Source: Chloroflexota bacterium (GTDB taxonomy: Bacteria > Chloroflexota > Anaerolineae > Anaerolineales > Anaerolineaceae). Taken from it: 5,257 bases of DNA. Each line of letters starts with the position of its first letter. The first letter of the stretch is position 1. The notes under the pieces are model-generated. The model was not told the DNA's origin. It worked only from the letters and a program-made list of their open reading frames with translations, and ran no database searches. The position numbers and the translations under genes were made by a program. The stretch lies in NCBI GenBank assembly GCA_023406965.1, contig JAEXTI010000149.1, forward strand, positions 1-5,257, in the 5' to 3' direction. Positions 1-5,257 of this stretch are shown piece by piece.

Positions 1-1962
1 GCCACCACCTGCCGTGAATGTCCCGCGGGCTGCGGCCTGATCATGCGCACCTTTGAAGGCCGGGCCATCAAGGCCGAGGGCAACCCCGCCCACCCGGTCA
101 ACGGTGGCAAATTGTGCTCGCGCGGCCAGACGGGTGTGCAGGGGCTGTATAACCCCGACCGTTTCAAGAGCGCTGTCCAACGCGCCCAGCGCGGTGACCC
201 GGTGGTGGAACCTGTGGAATGGGACGCCGCCCTGCAGGTCGTCAAAGACGCTCTCGACGGCCCGCCCGGCGAGGTGGCTTTCCTCCTCGGCCTCAACCAG
301 GATCACCTGGCCGACCTGGTCACCCAATTGACCGAGACCCTGGGCGCGCCCGCCCCGCTGCGCTACGGCGCGTTGGGCATGTTTGAAGGCCGCGCCACGC
401 TGGTCAAGGCCGCCGAGCAGGTCTTTGGGCAGGCCGTCTTCCCCTACTTCGACATTGCCGGGGCCGACCTGGTGGTCTCCTTTGGGGCCAACTTCCTGGA
501 AGCCTGGCTCTCCCCCGTGGCTTATAGTCGCGCCTACGGGCGCTTCCGCCGCTCCGAGCCGCTCAAGAAACGCGGCTACCTGGTCTCCTTTGAGGCCCGC
601 CGCTCGCTCACTTCCGGCAGCGCTGATGAATGGTACCCGGTCGTGCCGGGCAGCGAGGGCTTGCTGGCGGCTGCGTTGGGTAAGCTGCTCTCCGAGACCG
701 CTGGCTTCTCCGCAGTCATGGACTACTCCGGCGTGGATGTGCAGGCTGCCTGCGCAGCCGCCGGGGTCGAGCCTGAGAAGTTGGAAGCGCTGGCCCAGCT
801 CATCGTTCGCGCCGAGCGGCCCCTGTTCCTGCCCGGCGGAAACGCCCTCGGCCACGCCGATGGCCTGACGGCTGCGGTCAACATCCTGGCTTTGAATGCC
901 GGGCGCGGTAACTTCGGCGTTCCGGGCGGGGTCTACCTGACCACCAGCCCCTCCGGCACCGCCACGCTCACCGATCTGCGCGCTCTGGTCGACCGCATGC
1001 GCACCGGGCAGGTGAGCACGCTGTTCATCCACGGCTGCAACCCGGTCTTCGAGCTGCCGCCCACCCTGGGCTTCACCCAGGCCCTGGCCAATGTCAAGAC
1101 GGTCATCAGCTTCGCCTCCTTCCCCGATGAAACCGCCCTGCAAGCCGATTACGTCCTGCCCGACCACACCCCGCTGGAAGGCTGGGGTTACCAATACACC
1201 CTGGCGGGCGTGGACCGGCCCGTGCTTTCCGGGGCGCAGCCGGTGGTGGTGCCGCTCTACGAAACCCGCGCCACAGCCGATGTGCTCCTCTCGGCGGGCA
1301 AGCTGCCTTTCAAAGACGAGGTCGAGTTCATCCAATCTGTCCTGGAAAGCAAGGTCGGTCAGCCCGACGCCAACATTTCCGGCGCCGACCTGCCCTCGCT
1401 GTGGGCCAAATACCTGCAAGCGGGCGGCTGGTGGCTGGCGGCGCCCAGTCTTTCGGCCCCCGAGAAGAACTTTGCTGCTGGGGCTTCCACCGCCCAACCG
1501 CAAGTAGCGGGTTCGGGCCAATTCCATCTGCTGACCTATCCCACCCTGTTCGGCGACGGCAGCGGGGCCAACCGCCCCTGGCTGCAAGAGACCCCCGACC
1601 CCGCCACCACGGTCATGTGGAACTCGTGGATCGAGGTCAACCCCAAGACCGCCGAGGAATTAGGCCTGCACGATGACGACATCGTCAAGGTGAAGTCTGA
1701 GGCGGGCGAGGTGGAAGCGGTGGTGTATCTATACCCGGCCATCCGCCCCGATACGGTCGCCATTCCCTTCGGACAGGGCCACACTGCCCTGGGCCGCTGG
1801 GCCGAACGGCGCGGCTGCAACCCGGCGGAACTGCTCAAGGTGACCATGAACGAGGCCGGTGACCTGGCCTTTGGCGACACCCTGGTAACCATTACCCCCA
1901 CTGGCAAGCGCCGCCCCATTGCGCGCGCCGAAAGCCGCGTGGGCGTCTACGGCGATCATTAA
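1..1962 (+). CDS. actB1: MopB-like large subunit of an ACIII-type complex (ActB domain B1 equivalent), 5' partial
   Basis: The reading frame is open from base 1, so the true start and any Tat signal lie upstream; 653 residues are visible. Numbered from the window edge, residues 4-39 carry C-x2-C-x3-C-x27-C (C4, C7, C11, C39, followed by SRGQ), the [4Fe-4S] site of DMSO-reductase-family enzymes. Further family landmarks are DEWYPVVPGSEG at 209-220, ADYVLPDHTPLEGWG at 382-396, and a C-terminal molydopterin-binding-type domain from about 508 to 640 with GQGHTALGRW at 591-600, which resembles ActB of ACIII. No cysteine occurs between residues 40 and 250, where a Cys or Sec molybdenum ligand would normally sit, so catalytic molybdenum chemistry is doubtful. 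In ACIII this domain is known to lack molybdenum and to have a structural or electron-transfer role outside the cytoplasmic membrane. It is the first visible gene of the operon and ends 26 nt before the ferredoxin gene. A QrcB-like or polysulfide-reductase-like subunit is the alternative; the DUF3341 and cytochrome c neighbours favour ACIII. Confidence 0.88.
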   Translation, partial: ATTCRECPAGCGLIMRTFEGRAIKAEGNPAHPVNGGKLCSRGQTGVQGLYNPDRFKSAVQRAQRGDPVVEPVEWDAALQVVKDALDGPPGEVAFLLGLNQDHLADLVTQLTETLGAPAPLRYGALGMFEGRATLVKAAEQVFGQAVFPYFDIAGADLVVSFGANFLEAWLSPVAYSRAYGRFRRSEPLKKRGYLVSFEARRSLTSGSADEWYPVVPGSEGLLAAALGKLLSETAGFSAVMDYSGVDVQAACAAAGVEPEKLEALAQLIVRAERPLFLPGGNALGHADGLTAAVNILALNAGRGNFGVPGGVYLTTSPSGTATLTDLRALVDRMRTGQVSTLFIHGCNPVFELPPTLGFTQALANVKTVISFASFPDETALQADYVLPDHTPLEGWGYQYTLAGVDRPVLSGAQPVVVPLYETRATADVLLSAGKLPFKDEVEFIQSVLESKVGQPDANISGADLPSLWAKYLQAGGWWLAAPSLSAPEKNFAAGASTAQPQVAGSGQFHLLTYPTLFGDGSGANRPWLQETPDPATTVMWNSWIEVNPKTAEELGLHDDDIVKVKSEAGEVEAVVYLYPAIRPDTVAIPFGQGHTALGRWAERRGCNPAELLKVTMNEAGDLAFGDTLVTITPTGKRRPIARAESRVGVYGDH

Positions 1963-1974
1963 CGGTTACGGCGT

Positions 1975-1981
1975 AAGGAGG
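1975..1981 (+). promoter_or_regulatory. Ribosome binding site of the ferredoxin gene; decides its start
   Basis: AAGGAGG is a near-perfect Shine-Dalgarno sequence. It lies 7 nt before the ATG at 1989 but only 1 nt before the in-frame ATG at 1983, so 1989 is the likely start. Confidence 0.8.
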
Positions 1982-1988
1982 AATGACA

Positions 1989-2705
1989 ATGGCTGAAGAA
2001 CAATACCCTGAGAAGTGGGGCATGGTCATCGACCAGGATATCTGCACCGGCTGTCAGGCCTGCGTGACGGCCTGCTCGATGGAAAATAACGTCCCCTTCA
2101 CCGGCGAAGAAGAAGTGGCTTACGGGCGCGGCATGCACTGGCTGCGCATCCAGCGCTACTGGGAGGGTGAGTACCCCGAGGTCTCTCCCACGCACACGCC
2201 CATGATGTGCCAGCAGTGCGGACGCGCGCCCTGCGAGCCGGTCTGCCCGGTGTTTGCCACCGTGCACAGCGAATCCGAATCCATCAACCTGCAAGTCTAC
2301 AACCGCTGCATCGGCACGCGCTACTGCGCCAACAACTGCCCCTACATCGCCCGCAGCTTCAACTGGTTTGACTACGAAGTGCCCGCGCCGATGAATTACT
2401 ACCTCAATCCCAGCGTCACCGTGCGGCGGCGCGGCGTGATGGAAAAATGCACCTTCTGCGTCCAGCGCATTTATGCCGGGCAAGAAACCGCCAAGAAGGA
2501 AGGCCGGGCCTTGCGCGACGGCGATGTGGTGCCCGCCTGCGCCCAGGCCTGCCCCGTCGATGCCATTATCTTCGGCGATCTGACCGACCCGAACAGCCGC
2601 GTCAGCCAGGCGGCCCGCAGCGAGCGCGGCTACATTCAATTGGAAGAGCTCGGCACCGCCCCTCGCGTCACCTACCTGAAGGGAGGAGGAACTTATGGCG
2701 GCTGA
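1989..2705 (+). CDS. actB2: Four-cluster ferredoxin subunit of an ACIII-type complex (ActB domain B2 equivalent)
   Basis: This 238-residue protein of the NrfC/PsrB/DmsB ferredoxin family should carry electrons between the quinol site of the membrane subunit and the cytochrome c. Four motifs are visible: C19-x2-C22-x2-C25-x3-C29; C74-x2-C77-x4-C82-x3-C86-P; C107-x2-T110-x2-C113-x3-C117-P; and C154-x2-C157-x26-C184-x3-C188-P. In the third, the usual second Cys is Thr (RCIGTRYC), as in ActB, which is known to hold three [4Fe-4S] and one [3Fe-4S] cluster. By the usual crossed ligation, the [3Fe-4S] site would use C86, C107 and C113 (inference). No signal peptide is seen, so export would have to ride on the large subunit, as proposed for related complexes. 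In typical ACIII this protein is the C-terminal domain of ActB; here it is a separate gene. An in-frame ATG at 1983 was rejected on ribosome-binding-site spacing. The end overlaps the next gene by 11 nt. Confidence 0.93.
   Translation: MAEEQYPEKWGMVIDQDICTGCQACVTACSMENNVPFTGEEEVAYGRGMHWLRIQRYWEGEYPEVSPTHTPMMCQQCGRAPCEPVCPVFATVHSESESINLQVYNRCIGTRYCANNCPYIARSFNWFDYEVPAPMNYYLNPSVTVRRRGVMEKCTFCVQRIYAGQETAKKEGRALRDGDVVPACAQACPVDAIIFGDLTDPNSRVSQAARSERGYIQLEELGTAPRVTYLKGGGTYGG
2681..2690 (+). promoter_or_regulatory. Ribosome binding site of actC inside the end of actB2
   Basis: GGGAGGAGGA lies 4 nt before the ATG at 2695 and within the last codons of the ferredoxin gene. It supports the overlapping start and coupled translation. 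Confidence 0.7.
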
Positions 2706-4137
2706 AACACAGTCCATTCCCACCCCACGTGTTTCCGCGCATGACGAAGGAGAAGAACATCGCGATCAGTTGATGTTCGATCCTCGCCCGCGTGAAGAGA
2801 TGAACCACATGGTCATGGACGCCATGACTCACACCACCCCGCGCTACTGGCTTGCCGTAGGCATCCTGGCGGTCATTGTGGCGGTATGCCTGTTTGGCAT
2901 GTGGGGCTACATGATCGCCAACGGCATGGGCCTGGCCGGCATTCGTAAGCCGGTCTACTGGGGCGTGTTCATTGTGTTGCTGGTCTTCTGGATCGGCATC
3001 AGCCACGCTGGCACGTTCGTTTCGGCCATTTTGCGCGTGTTCAAAGCCGAGTTCCGCCGCCCCTTCACCCGCGCCGCCGAACTGATGACCACTTTTGGCC
3101 TGGCAGCGGGTGCCCTCTACCCCCTCGTCCACCTGGGCCGGGTGTGGGTCTTCTACTGGATGATCCCCTATCCCAATGCCCGCTGGCTGTGGCCCAACTT
3201 CCGCTCTCCGCTGGTGTGGGACTTTTTGGCCATCACCACCTACCTGTTGAGCAGCACCATCTACCTGTTCCTGCCGCTCATCCCCGACCTGGCCATGGCT
3301 CGCGACCGCACCACTGGTTGGCGGCACTTCATCTATAAAACCCTGTCGCTGGGCTGGCGCGGCACCGAAGCCGAGTGGTTCCGCCTGCGCAAAGCCATCA
3401 GCATTTTCGCTGTTGCCATCATCCCGGTCATGTTCTCGGTGCACACCATCGTCTCCTGGGACTTTGCCGTGGCGCAGACGGCCGCCTGGAACTCTACCAT
3501 CTTTGGCCCCTACTTCATCATCGGAGCCATCCTTTCGGGCGTGTCTGCGGTGGTCACCATTCTGATCATCCTGCGCGGCACCTTGAAACACATGGATTAC
3601 TTCATCCGCCCCGAGCACATCGACGCCTTGGGCAAACTGCTTCTGGTCTTTTCGATGGCCTGGGGCTATTTCTTCTTCAACGATTACATGGTCTCCTGGT
3701 ATGGCGGGTATGAGGCAGTGCGTCAAATCTTGACCCTGCACGCCACAGGCCCCTCTGCCTGGATCTGGTACTGCATGCTCATCTTCAACATTGGCATCCC
3801 CTGGCTGACCTTGTGGAACAAGAAGATCCGCCGCACGCCCTGGGCTATGTTCATCATCACCCTGCTAATCAATGTGGGCATGTTCTTCGAGCGCTACACC
3901 ATCATCCCCATGACCCTGGGTCACCAACGCATGCCCTTCGACTGGGGCGAATACAGCCCGCGCCTGCCCGAGATCAGCATTGGGATCGGTTCGCTGGCGC
4001 TGTTCATGCTGCTCTACCTGCTGGCCTCGCGGGTGATCCCGCTCGTCCCGGTTTGGGAGGTGCAGGAAGGCCAGGAAGCGCACAGCCTGCGTAAAGTGGG
4101 CAAGACGACCGTGCCCTCGGTTGCGGAGCTGGAGTAA
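2695..4137 (+). CDS. actC: NrfD/ActC-type quinol-binding integral membrane subunit
   Basis: This 480-residue polytopic protein, the usual ActC size, belongs to the NrfD/PsrC family. It is the expected quinol oxidation site of the complex and a candidate for its proton-conducting path. After a hydrophilic N-terminus of about 50 residues, roughly ten hydrophobic segments can be read: 51-73, 88-115, 126-150, 171-198, 233-256, 268-296, 310-335, 352-376, 383-403 and 426-448. ActC-like signatures are GISHAGTFVSAILRVF (101-116), RAAELMT (126-132), LVHLGR (144-149) and VWDF (174-177). H146 and D176 are the likely equivalents of the conserved His and Asp near the quinol site in known ACIII structures (inferred from motif position). 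Other buried polar residues are H250 and D256 in helix 5, and E399-R400 and H410 near the ninth segment. It overlaps the ferredoxin gene by 11 nt and ends 10 nt before actD. ActF, the second NrfD-like subunit of ACIII, is an alternative name, but position directly after the ferredoxin gene and before DUF3341 fits ActC. Confidence 0.93.
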   Translation: MAAETQSIPTPRVSAHDEGEEHRDQLMFDPRPREEMNHMVMDAMTHTTPRYWLAVGILAVIVAVCLFGMWGYMIANGMGLAGIRKPVYWGVFIVLLVFWIGISHAGTFVSAILRVFKAEFRRPFTRAAELMTTFGLAAGALYPLVHLGRVWVFYWMIPYPNARWLWPNFRSPLVWDFLAITTYLLSSTIYLFLPLIPDLAMARDRTTGWRHFIYKTLSLGWRGTEAEWFRLRKAISIFAVAIIPVMFSVHTIVSWDFAVAQTAAWNSTIFGPYFIIGAILSGVSAVVTILIILRGTLKHMDYFIRPEHIDALGKLLLVFSMAWGYFFFNDYMVSWYGGYEAVRQILTLHATGPSAWIWYCMLIFNIGIPWLTLWNKKIRRTPWAMFIITLLINVGMFFERYTIIPMTLGHQRMPFDWGEYSPRLPEISIGIGSLALFMLLYLLASRVIPLVPVWEVQEGQEAHSLRKVGKTTVPSVAELE

Positions 4138-4142
4138 GGAGG
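4136..4142 (+). promoter_or_regulatory. Ribosome binding site of actD; decides its start
   Basis: AAGGAGG overlaps the actC stop codon and sits 5 nt before the ATG at 4148. It favours that ATG over a TTG at 4121 that would add nine residues inside the end of actC. Confidence 0.8.
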
Positions 4143-4147
4143 CACAC

Positions 4148-4687
4148 ATGGCTAGACCGATCGTTCATCTGGCATTGTTCAAAGAAGACCAACTCGAGCA
4201 GGCCACGGAGGCCATTCATGCCTTGCGCCACCTGGGTGTGAGCGACAAAGACATGTCCGTCATCTCCGGCGTGCCCTACTCGGAAAAGATCCTCGGGCGG
4301 CCCATGTCCTGGACGCGCATCCCGCTCATCGGCGGATTGGGAGCCTTGGCGGGCTTCCTGGTGGCCACATTCCTCAACTTTGGCACGCCGCTGTTGTACC
4401 CCATCCGCGTTGGCGGAATGGCCTACCAGACCATCCCCACGGCCATTGTGGTCACCTTTGAGTTGACCATGCTTGGTCTGTTGATCAGCACCTTCATCGG
4501 CGTGTTCGTCGAGACCATCTCCCCGTCTTTCGGACCGCAGGGTTACGATCCGCGCGTCACCGATGGCCATATTGGGGTGCTCTTCTCCAGCCAACCCGAG
4601 CTGGACCCCTCGCTGCACGAAACTTTGGAAAAGCTGGGCGCGGAAATTGTTCATGGGGCGGAGGCAAAGAAACTATGGCTGTTCTAA
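4148..4687 (+). CDS. actD: DUF3341 / ActD-type membrane subunit of ACIII
   Basis: This 179-residue protein matches the ActD (DUF3341) family in size and layout. A soluble N-terminal part (about 1-55) with a GVPYS motif at 41-45 is followed by two transmembrane segments (about 56-77 and 97-121). Between them is a short loop containing the family-style stretch GGMAYQTIPTAIVVTFEL (89-106). A soluble C-terminal tail (122-179) has an ActD-like HIGVLF segment at 141-146. In solved ACIII structures ActD is a cofactor-free subunit packed against ActC; its exact role is not settled. There are no cysteines or heme motifs here. DUF3341 genes are a strong marker that an NrfD-containing locus is ACIII and not polysulfide or nitrite reductase. 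The gene starts 10 nt after actC and overlaps actE by 13 nt. Confidence 0.9.
   Translation: MARPIVHLALFKEDQLEQATEAIHALRHLGVSDKDMSVISGVPYSEKILGRPMSWTRIPLIGGLGALAGFLVATFLNFGTPLLYPIRVGGMAYQTIPTAIVVTFELTMLGLLISTFIGVFVETISPSFGPQGYDPRVTDGHIGVLFSSQPELDPSLHETLEKLGAEIVHGAEAKKLWLF
4660..4664 (+). promoter_or_regulatory. Ribosome binding site of actE inside the end of actD
   Basis: GGAGG lies 10 nt before the ATG at 4675, within the last codons of actD. The spacing is slightly long but usable, and it fits coupled translation across the 13-nt overlap. Confidence 0.6.
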
Positions 4688-5187
4688 AACGCTTGATCAT
4701 CGTCCTGGGCCTGGTAACGGTGCCGCTGCTGCTGGGGCTGCTCTTCACCTACGATGTGCTGAAGATCGAATGGATCAGTTTTATGGAGATCCAGCCGTCT
4801 TTCAACGCGCAGGAAGACCCCCTGCCCCTGCCGCCCCGCTCGATCCCGGTGCAGGGTGCCGCGTACGTGCCCGAACTGGGCGCGCCGATCAACCCGGTGG
4901 CAGCCGACGAGGCTTCGCTGGCGCGGGGCAAAGAACAGTACGAAATCAATTGCCAGATCTGCCACGGAGCGAACGCTGATGGCAAGGGGCCGTTTGCGGT
5001 GTACCTGCGCACGCGCCCGCCGGTCAGTTTGCTGGAAGGCAGACCCTTGACCAACAGTGACGGGGCCCTGTTCTTGACCATCACCGACGGCATCGAGGGG
5101 GCCATGCCCTCGCTCAAGGAGAATCTCCCCGAGCCGAATATGCGTTGGGATATCGTCAACTACATTCGCTCGCTACAAGGCAAATAG
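4675..5187 (+). CDS. actE: Membrane-anchored monoheme cytochrome c (ActE-like)
   Basis: This 170-residue c-type cytochrome should pass electrons from the complex to a soluble carrier or directly to a terminal oxidase on the outer face of the membrane. Residues 5-25 form one hydrophobic segment, and no Cys lies near its end, so it looks like an uncleaved membrane anchor and not a lipoprotein signal. A proline-rich linker (about 45-75) follows. Next is a class I cytochrome c domain with a single heme motif, C93-Q-I-C96-H97, and a probable axial methionine, M144 in GAMPSLKENL. The C-terminal helix DIVNYIRSLQ (159-168) is typical of cytochrome c. The length and the NPV stretch before the heme domain (73-75) fit ActE of ACIII. 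ActE of Rhodothermus and Flavobacterium is described as a lipoprotein, so the anchor is a difference. It is the last gene in the window, with 70 nt of non-coding DNA after it. Confidence 0.92.
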   Translation: MAVLKRLIIVLGLVTVPLLLGLLFTYDVLKIEWISFMEIQPSFNAQEDPLPLPPRSIPVQGAAYVPELGAPINPVAADEASLARGKEQYEINCQICHGANADGKGPFAVYLRTRPPVSLLEGRPLTNSDGALFLTITDGIEGAMPSLKENLPEPNMRWDIVNYIRSLQGK

Positions 5188-5220
5188 CAATTTCCCCAAA
5201 TAGAAGCAGGGGGGGGCGTG

Positions 5221-5241
5221 GCGCCGCCGGCGTAGTTTTTT
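5221..5241 (+). terminator. Weak rho-independent terminator-like hairpin after actE
   Basis: GCGCC (5221-5225) can pair with GGCGT (5229-5233) around a three-base loop, using one G-T pair, and is followed after two bases by six T's (5236-5241). The stem is short and G8 and G6 runs flank it, so it is only a candidate; the operon may continue past the window end, where actF would be expected. Confidence 0.3.
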
Positions 5242-5257
5242 GGGGGGTGTTGCCCCA

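Noticed and set aside
1983..1988. Upstream ATG as start of the ferredoxin gene
   Set aside because: It lies 1 nt from the AAGGAGG site, too close for initiation; the ATG at 1989 has a normal 7-nt spacing.
1959..2723. Minus-strand open frame (254 codons) opposite the ferredoxin gene
   Set aside because: It mirrors the four-cluster ferredoxin gene, shows no recognisable motif, and has an Ala/Gly/His/Val-rich shadow composition.
2668..3741. Long open frame on the minus strand (357 codons) opposite actC
   Set aside because: It is antisense to a clear NrfD-family gene, its product has a low-complexity composition rich in His, Asp, Gln and Gly with no family features, and it is explained by GC-rich codon bias.
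1..4137. Polysulfide/thiosulfate reductase, formate dehydrogenase or nitrate reductase operon
   Set aside because: The MopB subunit lacks a visible Cys or Sec molybdenum ligand, the ferredoxin has the ACIII-type Thr substitution, and the DUF3341 and monoheme cytochrome c genes fit ACIII.
4121..4147. TTG start extending actD by nine residues
   Set aside because: It has no good ribosome binding site, would overlap actC further, and the ATG at 4148 has an ideal site.
4004..4654. Minus-strand open frame (216 codons) opposite actC/actD
   Set aside because: It lies antisense across two well-supported genes and has no domain signature.
5209..5247. G-quadruplex from the G8 and G6 runs
   Set aside because: The runs do not supply four separate tracts of three G's with sensible loops; G8 can split into two tracts but G6 cannot.

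Overview
The window holds five tightly packed genes, all on the + strand, that read as one operon. It encodes an Alternative Complex III (ACIII)-type membrane quinol oxidoreductase of the complex iron-sulfur molybdoenzyme (CISM) superfamily. The DNA is GC-rich (roughly 60% by eye). The gene order and the protein style (separate MopB-like and ferredoxin subunits, a membrane-anchored monoheme cytochrome c) suggest a Chloroflexota bacterium, perhaps of the Anaerolineae. That placement comes from recognition of the protein families and was not tested by a search.

Layout: (1) 1-1962, a MopB-like large subunit (equivalent to domain B1 of ActB), cut at its 5' end by the window edge; (2) 1989-2705, a ferredoxin subunit with four cluster-binding motifs (equivalent to domain B2 of ActB); (3) 2695-4137, an NrfD/ActC ten-helix quinol-binding membrane protein; (4) 4148-4687, a two-helix DUF3341/ActD membrane protein; (5) 4675-5187, a membrane-anchored monoheme cytochrome c (ActE-like); (6) 5188-5257, a non-coding G-rich tail with a weak terminator-like hairpin and competing inverted repeats. 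Gene junctions are a 26-nt gap, an 11-nt overlap, a 10-nt gap and a 13-nt overlap, each with a clear purine-rich ribosome binding site, so translation is probably coupled. No promoter is visible because the window opens inside gene 1.

Proposed function, from family knowledge: menaquinol (or another quinol) is oxidised at the NrfD-like subunit, electrons pass to the Fe-S chain of the ferredoxin subunit, and they leave through c-type cytochrome to a downstream acceptor such as a heme-copper oxidase. This would replace the cytochrome bc1 complex. The multiheme ActA and the second NrfD-like subunit ActF are not in the window. They may lie outside it or be absent.

The main oddities are: ActB is split into two genes; the large subunit keeps a complete Cys motif for an N-terminal [4Fe-4S] cluster although no cysteine molybdenum ligand is seen where expected; and the third ferredoxin motif carries the Cys-to-Thr change typical of a [3Fe-4S] site in ACIII. 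This is a variant of a known complex. I did not find a wholly new system.
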